Both the position numbers and the translations under genes were made by a program. A stretch of DNA of 64,000 bases from Paractinoplanes tereljensis (lineage in GTDB: Bacteria > Actinomycetota > Actinomycetes > Mycobacteriales > Micromonosporaceae): contig NZ_BOMY01000033.1 of the NCBI RefSeq assembly GCF_016862435.1, positions 1 through 64,000 on the forward strand, written 5' to 3'. Each line of letters starts with the position of its first letter. The stretch's first letter is position 1. Under the pieces are notes generated by a model, which did not search any database, had not been told where the DNA came from, and saw nothing but the letters and a program-made list of their open reading frames with translations. Shown here piece after piece: positions 38,272 to 46,021 of the stretch.

Positions 38272-39153
38272 ATGACAGTTACCGCTGTGCCCTCGCCGGT
38301 AAAAAATGACGAGCCGGTCAAGGCTAAAAAGCGCCGCAACCCGGTCCGCTTCGCCATTCTGATCGCGCTGCTCATCCTGCTGCTGCTCATGCTGGCGCCG
38401 CTGCTCGTGGTCGCGATCAATGCGGTCAAGAGCCCGGCCGATTACGCCAGCAACGGTCCGCTGTCGATTCCCGGGCACCTTTACTGGGACGGGATCGTCA
38501 ACTTCTGGAACCGGGTCAACTTCGGTCAGAAGCTCTGGAACAGCTTCTTCACCAGCCTGATCGTGGCCGTACTCGGCGTGCTGCTGAGCATTCTCAACGC
38601 GTACGCCCTGGGTATCGGCCGGGTCAAAGGTCGCATCTGGTTCTTGGTGTTCTTCCTGGTGGCGAACCTGTTGCCGCAGGAGGTGCTGGTCTATCCGCTG
38701 TATTACCTGTCCAAGCAGGTCGGACTGTACGACAGCCTGTGGTCGGTCATCATCATTTTCACGGTCATCCAGAGTGCGTTCGGCACCTATCTGCTGACGA
38801 GCGTGTACACGGAATTCCCGACCGAATTGCTGGACGCCGCCTCCGTCGATGGCGCCGGGAGATGGCGAACCCTGTGGAGCGTCGTGGTTCCGGTCAGCCG
38901 GCCCACCCTCGGCGTGCTGTTCACGTTCTTCTTCATCTGGACCTGGAACGAGTTCTTCCTGCCGCTGGTCTTCCTGATCTCGAACGACAACCAGACGGTT
39001 CCGGTAGCCCTCGGCGTGCTTCAGGGAGATCGCCTGATGGACGCCACCACGACCAGCGCCAGCGCGCTGATCGGCATCCTGCCCGCGATGTTGTTCTTCG
39101 TGATCTTCCAGCGCACGCTCACCCGCGGCATCACCGCCGGCGCCATCAAGTAA
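38272..39153 (+). CDS. Sugar ABC transporter permease (MalG type)
   Basis: A 293-residue permease with six membrane helices. The EAA loop (LLDAASVDGAGRWRTLWSVV) lies near residue 190. No ATP-binding subunit gene follows, as is usual for actinobacterial CUT1 importers served by a shared MsiK-type ATPase encoded elsewhere. It is followed after 10 bases by the GH31 gene, so imported sugar and intracellular hydrolysis are co-expressed. Confidence 0.94.
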   Translation: MTVTAVPSPVKNDEPVKAKKRRNPVRFAILIALLILLLLMLAPLLVVAINAVKSPADYASNGPLSIPGHLYWDGIVNFWNRVNFGQKLWNSFFTSLIVAVLGVLLSILNAYALGIGRVKGRIWFLVFFLVANLLPQEVLVYPLYYLSKQVGLYDSLWSVIIIFTVIQSAFGTYLLTSVYTEFPTELLDAASVDGAGRWRTLWSVVVPVSRPTLGVLFTFFFIWTWNEFFLPLVFLISNDNQTVPVALGVLQGDRLMDATTTSASALIGILPAMLFFVIFQRTLTRGITAGAIK

Positions 39154-39163
39154 AGGGACACAC

Positions 39164-41398
39164 ATGAAGTTCACCGACGGCTACTGGCGCAAGCGCGACG
39201 GGTTCACGGTGCTGCACCCGGCACAGCTGCACGACACCTCTTCGGACGGCGCGACGCTCACCGCGTACGCGGCCGCCAAGAAGGTCAAGACGCGCAGCGA
39301 CACCCTGGACGCCCCGATCATCACGATCACGGCCGAGGCGCCGGCGCCGGACGTCATCCGGGTGACCATCGGTCACTTCCTCGGCGGCGTCGCCAAAGGG
39401 CCAAATTTCGCGCTAAACCGTGAAGAGCACCCGGTATCCATCGACGAGAACTCGTTGACGTCCGGTTCGCTGACCGCGCGGTTCCGGCCCGGCGACGAGT
39501 GGGGGATCGACTTCCTGGCCGACGGGAAGCGGCTCACCGGCAGCGGCTGGAAGGGCATCGGCATCGTCGACGGCGCCGACGGCTCCCACTTCGTACATGA
39601 GCAATTGGATCTTGGGGTTGGCGAAGCCGTTTATGGGTTGGGCGAGCGCTTCGGGCCGTTCGTGAAGAACGGGCAGAGCATCGACATCTGGAACGAGGAC
39701 GGCGGCACCAGCAGCGAGCAGGCCTACAAGAACGTGCCGTTCTACTTCACCAACAAGGGGTACGGCGTTCTGGTCGACCACCCCGGCAAGGTGTCGTTCG
39801 AGGTCGCCAGCGAGATGGTGTCCCGCACCCAGTTCAGTGTGGCCGGGCAGACCCTGTCCTACGTGGTGATCTACGGGCCGACCCCGGCCGACGTGCTGCG
39901 TAAGTACACCGCGCTGACCGGGCGGGCCGCGCTGCCGCCGGCCTGGTCGTTCGGGCTGTGGCTGACCACGTCGTTCACCACGCCGTACGACGAGGAGACG
40001 GTCACCCAGTTCGTCGATGGGATGGCGGAGCGGGATCTGCCGCTCAGCGTGTTCCACTTCGACACGTTCTGGATGCGCGAGTTCCACTGGTGCGACTTCG
40101 AGTGGGATCCGCGGATCTTCCCGGACCCGCCGGGCATGTTGAAGCGGCTCTCCGACCGGGGCCTGCGCACGTGTCTGTGGATCAACCCGTACATCGCGCA
40201 GCGGTCTTCGATGTTTGCGGAGGGTGCTGCCAACGGTTACCTGGTTCTTCGCTCGAATGGCGACGTTTGGCAGTGGGACCGGTGGCAAGCCGGAATGGCG
40301 CTCGTCGACTTCACCAACCCGGCCGCGCGCGAGTGGTATGCCGGAAAATTGCGTTCTTTGGTGGACATGGGGGTCGACGCGTTCAAATCCGACTTCGGCG
40401 AACGCATCCCGGTGGACGGCATCGTCTGGCACGACGGGTCCGACCCGGAGCGGATGCACAACTACTACACGCAGCTCTACAACCAGGTCGTCTTCGACGT
40501 CCTGCGCGAGGCCCGGGGCGAGGGCGAGGCCGTCCTGTTCGCCCGCTCGGCCACCGTCGGCGGTCAGCAGTTCCCGGTGCACTGGGGCGGCGACAACTCG
40601 GCCACCTACGAGTCGATGGCCGAGTCGCTGCGTGGCGGGCTCTCGCTGATGTCGTCCGGCTTCGGTTTCTGGAGCCACGACATCGGCGGCTTCGAGGGGC
40701 GGCCCGACCCGGCCGTGTTCAAGCGGTGGATAGCGTTCGGCCTGCTCTCCTCGCACAGCCGGCTGCACGGCAACCACTCGTACCGGGTGCCGTGGCTGTT
40801 CGACGACGAGTCGGTCGAGGTGCTGCGCAAGTTCACCCATTTGAAGTACCGGCTCATGCCGTACCTCTTGGGTGCCGCGCGTCAGGCCCACGAGGCCGGC
40901 CTGCCGGTCATGCGCCCGATGATCGTCGGTTTCCCGGACGATCCCGCCGTCACCCATATCGACCGGCAGTACCTCCTCGGCGGAGATCTGCTGGTCGCGC
41001 CGGTGCTCTCGGAGTCCGGCGAGGTCACCTATTACGTGCCGGCCGGGAAGTGGACCCGCTTCGAGAACGGCGAGATCGTCGAGGGCCCGGGTTGGGTCAC
41101 CGAGACGCACGGTTTCGACAGCGCTCCGCTGCTCGTGCGTCCCGGTGCGATCCTGGCGATCGGCAACCGCACCGACCGCCCCGACTACGACCACGCCGAC
41201 GGGGTCACCCTCCGGCTGTTCGATCCGGCCGAGGGGAGTACGACGGTGTACGTCGGCACCAGCACGTTCACCGTCACCCGGGACGGCCCGGCCATCCGCG
41301 TCGACCGCGACGGCCCGGCCCGGTCGTGGCGCGTCGAGGTGGAGGGCGGCCCCTCGGCGGACCTCGCCGCCGATGACACCTTCTGGCTGACCGACTGA
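39164..41398 (+). CDS. GH31 alpha-xylosidase (YicI-like), cytoplasmic
   Basis: A 744-residue GH31 enzyme without signal peptide. The nucleophile Asp is near residue 410 in FKSDFGERIP and the acid/base Asp near residue 477 in HWGGDNSATYESM; GFGFWSHDIGGFEG and LLSSHSRLHG follow. These blocks match YicI-type alpha-xylosidases closely, more than alpha-glucosidases (the ERIP after the nucleophile is the alpha-xylosidase form). It would release xylose from isoprimeverose or xylosylated oligosaccharides after import. It ends the ABC operon. Confidence 0.92.
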   Translation: MKFTDGYWRKRDGFTVLHPAQLHDTSSDGATLTAYAAAKKVKTRSDTLDAPIITITAEAPAPDVIRVTIGHFLGGVAKGPNFALNREEHPVSIDENSLTSGSLTARFRPGDEWGIDFLADGKRLTGSGWKGIGIVDGADGSHFVHEQLDLGVGEAVYGLGERFGPFVKNGQSIDIWNEDGGTSSEQAYKNVPFYFTNKGYGVLVDHPGKVSFEVASEMVSRTQFSVAGQTLSYVVIYGPTPADVLRKYTALTGRAALPPAWSFGLWLTTSFTTPYDEETVTQFVDGMAERDLPLSVFHFDTFWMREFHWCDFEWDPRIFPDPPGMLKRLSDRGLRTCLWINPYIAQRSSMFAEGAANGYLVLRSNGDVWQWDRWQAGMALVDFTNPAAREWYAGKLRSLVDMGVDAFKSDFGERIPVDGIVWHDGSDPERMHNYYTQLYNQVVFDVLREARGEGEAVLFARSATVGGQQFPVHWGGDNSATYESMAESLRGGLSLMSSGFGFWSHDIGGFEGRPDPAVFKRWIAFGLLSSHSRLHGNHSYRVPWLFDDESVEVLRKFTHLKYRLMPYLLGAARQAHEAGLPVMRPMIVGFPDDPAVTHIDRQYLLGGDLLVAPVLSESGEVTYYVPAGKWTRFENGEIVEGPGWVTETHGFDSAPLLVRPGAILAIGNRTDRPDYDHADGVTLRLFDPAEGSTTVYVGTSTFTVTRDGPAIRVDRDGPARSWRVEVEGGPSADLAADDTFWLTD

Positions 41399-41424
41399 GC
41401 CTCTGGGGAGAGGGAGTGCGGCGG

Positions 41425-41454
41425 CGCGGGGACAGCTTGGTCACTGTCCCCGCG
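41425..41454. terminator. Hairpin terminator at the end of the ABC/GH31 operon
   Basis: A perfect 11-bp stem (CGCGGGGACAG with CTGTCCCCGCG) and an 8-base loop lie 26 bases after the GH31 stop. The 3' part overlaps the last codons of the convergent small gene. There is no U-tract, but stem strength and the convergent setting support a bidirectional terminator. Confidence 0.7.
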
Positions 41455-41677
41455 TCCCGCCCCGGGTCCAGGCGATGAACCGGTCGAACGCCCCCGCGAA
41501 TGGCCCCGGACCGGCGTCCAGGGCGAAATCCTCAAGATAGGTCCACATCAGTACGGCCAGCGTGGTCCCGCCGCCGGTATCAGCGGCGAGCTCCTCGCGG
41601 GCCGGGTCGCACGGCCAGTCCCGGCCACAGGCCGCACAGTCCCATTCCGGCCGCTTCGGACGGTGTCCGCCATCCAT
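41441..41677 (-). CDS. Small Cys-motif actinobacterial protein
   Basis: A 78-residue protein with an N-terminal HRPKRPEWDCAACGRDWPC motif (three Cys and Trp, possibly metal-binding) and a C-terminal helix-rich part (LAVLMWTYLEDFAL). Small actinobacterial proteins with this Cys motif are common, but I do not know their function. ATG 41677 with AGGAG is the start. A 16-bp dyad overlaps its ribosome site, suggesting tight control. Confidence 0.75.
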   Translation of the reverse strand: MDGGHRPKRPEWDCAACGRDWPCDPAREELAADTGGGTTLAVLMWTYLEDFALDAGPGPFAGAFDRFIAWTRGGTRGQ

Positions 41678-41685
41678 GATCACTC

Positions 41686-41701
41686 CTAGTCCTTGGACTA
41701 G
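41686..41701. promoter_or_regulatory. Dyad operator overlapping the small-gene leader
   Basis: CTAGTCCTTGGACTAG has 7-bp inverted arms around TT. It ends 9 bases upstream of the small protein's ATG and overlaps the A of its AGGAG ribosome site. It is likely a regulator-binding site, perhaps autoregulatory. Confidence 0.5.
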
Positions 41702-41804
41702 CTGTCACGGTACTACTTGCTCCATGCTGGGTAGTCAGCAGGATCACCCTCGCTGAGCGCCGATCACCGGTATCCCGGCGGTGAGTAGGAATTACGATCA
41801 CCGG

Positions 41805-42812
41805 ATGGACCTCTTCGTCCCGGGAGTCGTCTACCTCGACATCGTCTTCACCGGCCTGCGGGAACTGCCCCGGCCGGGCACTGAGGTGTGGGCTACCGGC
41901 ATGGGCTCCTGCCCCGGCGGGGTGGCCAACCTGGCGGTCGCGGCGGCCCGCCTCGGCCTCGGGACCGGGCTGGGCACGGCGCTGGCCACCGACGCGTACG
42001 GGGACTTCTGCGCCCAGATCCTCTGCACCCAGGAAAACGTGGACCTGAGCGCGTCCCGCCGGATCGCCGGCCACTCGCCGGTCACCGTGTCGCTCTCCTA
42101 CGACCGGGACCGCAGCATGATCACCCACGACCATCCGCCGCCGCTGAACGCCGACGGCCTGGTCGGCGAGCTGCCGGCGGCCCGGGCCGCCTCGGTCAGC
42201 CTCACCAAGGACCAACTTCCCTGGGTACGCAAGGCCAGAGAAGCCGGCACCCTGGTCTTCGCCGACGTCGGCTGGGACGCCACCGCCGAGTGGCCGGCCG
42301 AGGCGCTCGGCATGCTCTCCGACTGCTACGCCTTCCTGCCCAACTCGGTCGAGGCGATGAGCTACACCCGGGCATCCACCCCCGAGGAGGCGGCCCGCCG
42401 GCTCGCCGGTCTCGTCCCGGTCGTGGTGGTGACCTGCGGCGCGGACGGTGCGATCGCCATCGACTCGGCCACCGGCGAACTGGTGCACGCCCCCGCCGTG
42501 CCGGTCGAGGCGCTCGACCCGACCGGGGCCGGCGACGTCTTCATGGCCGGCTTCATCCTCGGCACCCTCAACGGCTGGCCCCTCGAGCAGCGACTGGCCT
42601 TCGCCAACCTGATCGCGTCCCTGTCGGTGCAGCACTTCGGCGGCTCGCTGTCCGCACCCGGCTGGGGCGACATCGCCGACTGGTGGCGCGCGGCCCGGCC
42701 CGACCCCCGCTACAACTTCCTGGACGACGTCATCCCCAGCGGCGAACAGCGCTCCGTCCGCCGCGCCGGGGCCACCATCGCAGCCCTCTCGGATGCCCAT
42801 GCCCACGACTGA
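41805..42812 (+). CDS. PfkB-family sugar kinase
   Basis: A 335-residue ribokinase-fold kinase. The N-terminal GG motif (CPGGVANLAVAAARLG, near residue 40) and the C-terminal catalytic signature LDPTGAGDVFMAGF (about residue 245) are intact. ATG 41805 gives the family's normal beginning (MDLFVPGVVYLD). It overlaps the GH4 gene by 20 bases, so the two are co-translated. The sugar is unknown; it may phosphorylate a monosaccharide released by the neighbouring glycosidases or provide substrate for GH4. Confidence 0.88.
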   Translation: MDLFVPGVVYLDIVFTGLRELPRPGTEVWATGMGSCPGGVANLAVAAARLGLGTGLGTALATDAYGDFCAQILCTQENVDLSASRRIAGHSPVTVSLSYDRDRSMITHDHPPPLNADGLVGELPAARAASVSLTKDQLPWVRKAREAGTLVFADVGWDATAEWPAEALGMLSDCYAFLPNSVEAMSYTRASTPEEAARRLAGLVPVVVVTCGADGAIAIDSATGELVHAPAVPVEALDPTGAGDVFMAGFILGTLNGWPLEQRLAFANLIASLSVQHFGGSLSAPGWGDIADWWRAARPDPRYNFLDDVIPSGEQRSVRRAGATIAALSDAHAHD

Positions 42813-44163
42813 CCGGCTCAAGCTCACCATCCTGGGCGGCGGCGGCTTCCGCGTGCCCCTCGTCTACAGCGCCCTGCTCGGCGAGGACTCACCCATCGGC
42901 ACGGTGGTGCTGCACGACGTCGACCACGGCCGCCTCGCCGCCATCCGGCGTGTGCTGGCCGCCCAGGCCGCGTCGGCCCGTTTCGCACCGCTGGTCGAGG
43001 CGACCACGGACCTCACCGAGGCGCTGACCGGCGCCGACTTCGTCTTCAGCGCCATCCGGGTGGAGGGCCTGGCCGGCCGGGTGATCGACGAGCGGGTGGC
43101 CCTGGACGAGGGCGTGCTGGGCCAGGAGACGACCGGCGCGGGCGGCGTAGCCTACGGCCTGCGCACGGTCCCGGTGGCCACGGCCATAGCCCGCCGCATA
43201 GCCCTGGTGGCGCCATCGGCCTGGGTAATCAACTTCACCAACCCGGCAGGCCTGGTAACCGAGGCGATGGCCACCCACCTGGGCACCCGGGTAATAGGCA
43301 TCTGCGACTCCCCATCCGCCCTGGCCCGCCGCGTAGTGCGCGCCCTCGGTGTCCCCGCACTCGTCCCCGACGGTTCGTCCCCATCCCCGTCGGCCGACCT
43401 GGCTCGGATCGAATACGCCGGGCTGAATCATCTGGGCTGGCTCACCGGTGTCCGCCTTGGTTCGGAGAATCTGCTTCCGCGCCTGCTGGCGGACGACGGC
43501 CGGGTTGCGTCCTTCGAGGAAGGGCGGCTGTTCGGCGCCTCGCGGTTGCGCGAGCTCAGCGCGGTGCCGAACGAATACCTGCACTATTACTACGACACCG
43601 CGGACATGGTGCGGGCCGAGCTGAAGGCGCCGGAGACCCGGGGCGAATTCCTGCTGCGTCAGCAGGAGGAGTGTTACCGGGAGCTGGCGTCGGACGATCC
43701 GCTCGGTGCCTGGCAGGCCGCGCTGCGGCAGCGGGATGCGACCTACATGGCTCTCGAGGGGCTGGGGGAGCGCGACGACGCTGAGGGCGGCGGATACGAG
43801 CGGATCGCGCTGGCGCTGATGATGGCCATCGCCCGGAACGAGCCGACCGACCTGATCCTCAACGTCCGCAACCGCGGAACCATCGCGGAGCTGGACGACG
43901 ACTCGGTGGTCGAGGTGCTGTGCCGGGCCGATGCGACAGGGGCGCATCCATACCCGGGCGCCGTAGTCCCGGCACACGGCATCGAACTGGTCCGGCGGAT
44001 CAAGACCACCGAACGCGCGGTGCTCACCGCGGCCGCCGAGGAATCCCGGGCCGTAGCGGTGCGCGCGATGGCGTCCCATCCGCTGGTGGATTCGGTCCCG
44101 ATCGCCCGTCGCTTGGTCGACGCCTACATAGCCCGCCTGCCGACACTGTCCTACTTGCGCTGA
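42793..44163 (+). CDS. GH4 family 6-phospho-beta-glucosidase-like enzyme
   Basis: A 456-residue GH4 protein, cytoplasmic and expected to need NAD+ and a divalent metal. The dinucleotide-binding LTILGGGGFRVPLVYSALL is at the start; NFTNPAGLVTEA is followed by GICDSP at the metal-site Cys and by NHLGW. These enzymes cleave through oxidation at C3 and elimination, usually on 6-phosphoglycosides from PTS uptake. No PTS gene is in the window, so either the PfkB partner supplies the phosphate or the enzyme accepts unphosphorylated sugar. ATG 42799 is an equally possible start. Confidence 0.88.
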   Translation: MPMPTTDRLKLTILGGGGFRVPLVYSALLGEDSPIGTVVLHDVDHGRLAAIRRVLAAQAASARFAPLVEATTDLTEALTGADFVFSAIRVEGLAGRVIDERVALDEGVLGQETTGAGGVAYGLRTVPVATAIARRIALVAPSAWVINFTNPAGLVTEAMATHLGTRVIGICDSPSALARRVVRALGVPALVPDGSSPSPSADLARIEYAGLNHLGWLTGVRLGSENLLPRLLADDGRVASFEEGRLFGASRLRELSAVPNEYLHYYYDTADMVRAELKAPETRGEFLLRQQEECYRELASDDPLGAWQAALRQRDATYMALEGLGERDDAEGGGYERIALALMMAIARNEPTDLILNVRNRGTIAELDDDSVVEVLCRADATGAHPYPGAVVPAHGIELVRRIKTTERAVLTAAAEESRAVAVRAMASHPLVDSVPIARRLVDAYIARLPTLSYLR

Positions 44164-44259
44164 ACGCCCCCGGCCGTCGCGGCCAGCGCAAGATTGTCGA
44201 CCTGATGTGTGCCTGGGGTGGGGCCTTTTTGGGCTCCGCCCTTTTGCTTGCTCTGGGAC

Positions 44260-44333
44260 GGTTTTTGGCCGGGGATGACCATGCTGGGCGGTAAAGCATC
44301 TATGCCCTGCATGGTCATCCCCGGCCAAAAACC
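44260..44333. repeat. Large inverted repeat with TAAAGCA core
   Basis: The 24 bases at 44260-44283 are the exact reverse complement of 44310-44333, separated by 26 bases that can pair further (GGGC/GCCC). The loop contains TAAAGCATCTATGCCC. It lies 97 bases after GH4. It could terminate transcription, but there is no U-tract and its size suggests a mobile or REP-like element. Confidence 0.85.
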
Positions 44334-44613
44334 TTGCGTGGTGATCTGTTGCAGCCGGGACTTTGGTTACCCGCGGGCAGGTTTCTAGCGGGCTGGGCGG
44401 TCCCCTCTCGCGGGCGGTCTGGCTGCCGCGCTTTGGGCACTCCAGGCGTGCTGCTCCGGCGGGCCGGCCTTTGTGGTGGGGTCCGCGAGCGAGACCGTGC
44501 CGCCTGCGCTCAAGTCAAAACCAAACCCCGTTGTGGTTGCGGTGGGGGCAAAAGCTTTAAAGATCTTGCGGGTTACTGCTGTGGCAAAGTGCTGGGGTCG
44601 GCCGGTCGTGGCT

Positions 44614-44655
44614 CGCCCGATAAAGCAGTTATGTCCGTAGTTCTCCGGTCGGGCG
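44614..44655. repeat. Second TAAAGCA hairpin element
   Basis: Arms CGCCCGA (44614-44620) and TCGGGCG (44649-44655) enclose TAAAGCAGTTATGTCC, which matches the loop core of the larger inverted repeat at 13 of 16 positions. The shared core within different arms suggests a family of related elements. Confidence 0.5.
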
Positions 44656-44674
44656 GCCAAGGGTGTTGGGTTTC

Positions 44675-45402
44675 TGCTCGCGCTCCACGCGCCAATCCCG
44701 CAAGATCGGCGCCGGCGCCGGCGTCGGCGCCGAGCTGCCGGGCTTTCTGCGGGTCGAGGTTGGCGGTTTGCCGACCGTTTCGCGCGCTAGTTCCGCAAGA
44801 TCGCGGCCGTTGCTGAGCTGCCGGGCCTTCCGCGGGTCGAGGTTGGCGGTTTGCCGTTCGTTTCGCGCGCTAGTTCCACAAGATTGTGGCCGTCGCTCGG
44901 TGTCGGACTTTCCGGGGTGATGGCCGCCGCGTTGCGCTGAGTGTTCATCCTCGTTGGCGCGAGGTTGGCGACTTCCTGTTTGCTCCGTGCGCTAATTTCA
45001 CAAGATCGCGGCTGGCGCCCAGCTGCCGGGCTCCGCGGGTGGCGGTTGGCGCGAGGTGGCGATCTGCTGCTTGCTTCGCGCGGCAGTTCCACTTGCTTCG
45101 CGCGGCAGTTCCGCAAGATCGGGGCTGGGGTCGGGGTGGCGCGCTTTCTGAGGGCCGCGGTGGCGGGAGGTTGGCGATCTGCTGTTTGCTTCGCGCGCTA
45201 ATTCCGCAAGATCGCGGCTGGCGCCCAGCTGTCGGGCCTCAGCGGGTGGCGGTTGGCGCGAGGTTGGCGATCTGGTGTTTGCTTCGCGCGTTAACTCCGC
45301 AAGATCGCGGGTGGTGCTTGGCGTTCGCGCTAGGTGGGCGTGGTTTGCGGGAGGTTGGCGATCTGCTGCTTGCTGCGCGCGCTAAGTCCGCAAGGTCGTG
45401 GG
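44675..45402. repeat. Array of about eight degenerate ~93-bp tandem repeats
   Basis: A core like GCGCGCTAATTCCGCAAGAT recurs near 44701, 44796, 44878, 45001, 45114, 45207, 45300 and 45391 (position of its CAAGA part or variant). Steps are mostly 91-95 bases, with extremes of 82 and 123. Seven cores are preceded by GAGGTTGGCGATCTGCTG or a close variant. Unit 5 carries an extra internal copy of CTTGCTTCGCGCGGCAGTTC. Units differ by substitutions and small indels. Confidence 0.85.
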
Positions 45403-45442
45403 TGGGGGCGGTGGGCTGGGCGGTGCGGGTGGCGGTGGGGGG

Positions 45443-45934
45443 CTATGGCCTGGCGCGGCGGCGGAAGGCTGCTGCTCGGGCTCGGTTTTGGCATGTTAGG
45501 CAGCAGAAGCGGCGGCGGCCGGCGGGGGAGTTGTCTACGTAGACGTCGGCGCACTGGTCGTCGGCGCACACGCCTATGCGGCCGGGATGTTCGGACAGGT
45601 GGTGTCGCAGGGCCAGCGCGGCGGCTGCTCGGGGGGCCTGGGTTGAGTCGGCGACCGTCCACTGCTCGGTCAAGGTGCCGGTTTCGTCGGCGGTCAGGAT
45701 CGGGCGGACTCCGGTGGTGGTCAGCAGGTTTGTGATCCGGTGGGCTCGGTCTGCGGTGCTGTTGGTCGCGAAGATCGGGTGGAAATCGTCGGCCAGGGCC
45801 GTGCGGGACGGATCTTCGCCGGTCTTGGTGGGGTCGAGGGTGCGGGGCATGGTGCCCCACTCGTTGATTAGTGCCACCAGGTCGGGCATCGCCATCATCG
45901 CGATCGTTGTCGCCACCTGGCGAGCATAACGCAT
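45443..45934 (-). CDS. CGNR zinc-finger (ABATE-like) protein
   Basis: A 163-residue protein. The N-terminal part resembles the ABATE stress-response domain. The C-terminal zinc finger reads CADDQCADVYVD ... RRFCCLTCQNRARAAAFRRR, with CQNR in place of CGNR. Members are thought to be DNA-binding regulators. It is divergent from the MFS exporter, with an inverted repeat between them, so it may regulate that exporter. No ribosome site is seen before ATG 45934; a leaderless start or GTG 45916 is possible. Confidence 0.8.
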   Translation of the reverse strand: MRYARQVATTIAMMAMPDLVALINEWGTMPRTLDPTKTGEDPSRTALADDFHPIFATNSTADRAHRITNLLTTTGVRPILTADETGTLTEQWTVADSTQAPRAAAALALRHHLSEHPGRIGVCADDQCADVYVDNSPAGRRRFCCLTCQNRARAAAFRRRARP

Positions 45935-45972
45935 TGGGGTGGTTCTTCGCGTTGCGTGGCTGACGGGATCTG

Positions 45973-46004
45973 CGTAACGTCATGAGCGCCTTCATTGCGT
46001 TACG
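45973..46004. promoter_or_regulatory. Inverted repeat in the CGNR-MFS control region
   Basis: CGTAACG (45973-45979) and CGTTACG (45998-46004) are inverted repeats 18 bases apart, just upstream of the MFS start. A further TAACG half-site lies near 45927. They are candidate binding sites for the divergent CGNR protein. Confidence 0.45.
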
Positions 46005-46021
46005 TTGATTGGGGAGTGGGC

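Larger units (their letters stand above)
44164..45442. other. Long gene-free, repeat-rich region
   Basis: These 1279 bases contain no credible protein gene. Open frames here have low-complexity, period-driven translations (for example LRAL.PQDRGW recurring) that simply follow the DNA repeats. The region holds a 24-bp inverted repeat (44260-44333), a second hairpin with a related core (44614-44655), and an array of degenerate tandem units (44675-45402). Confidence 0.7.

Noticed and set aside
44675..45402. Possible CRISPR array
   Set aside because: Units are about 93 bases, degenerate along their whole length and unevenly spaced, without short exact repeats and unique spacers; no cas gene is in the window.
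44886..45542. Long open frames across the repeat region (both strands)
   Set aside because: Their translations repeat with the DNA period, are rich in Arg/Ala/Trp/Cys and lack ribosome sites; they follow the tandem repeat rather than a protein family.
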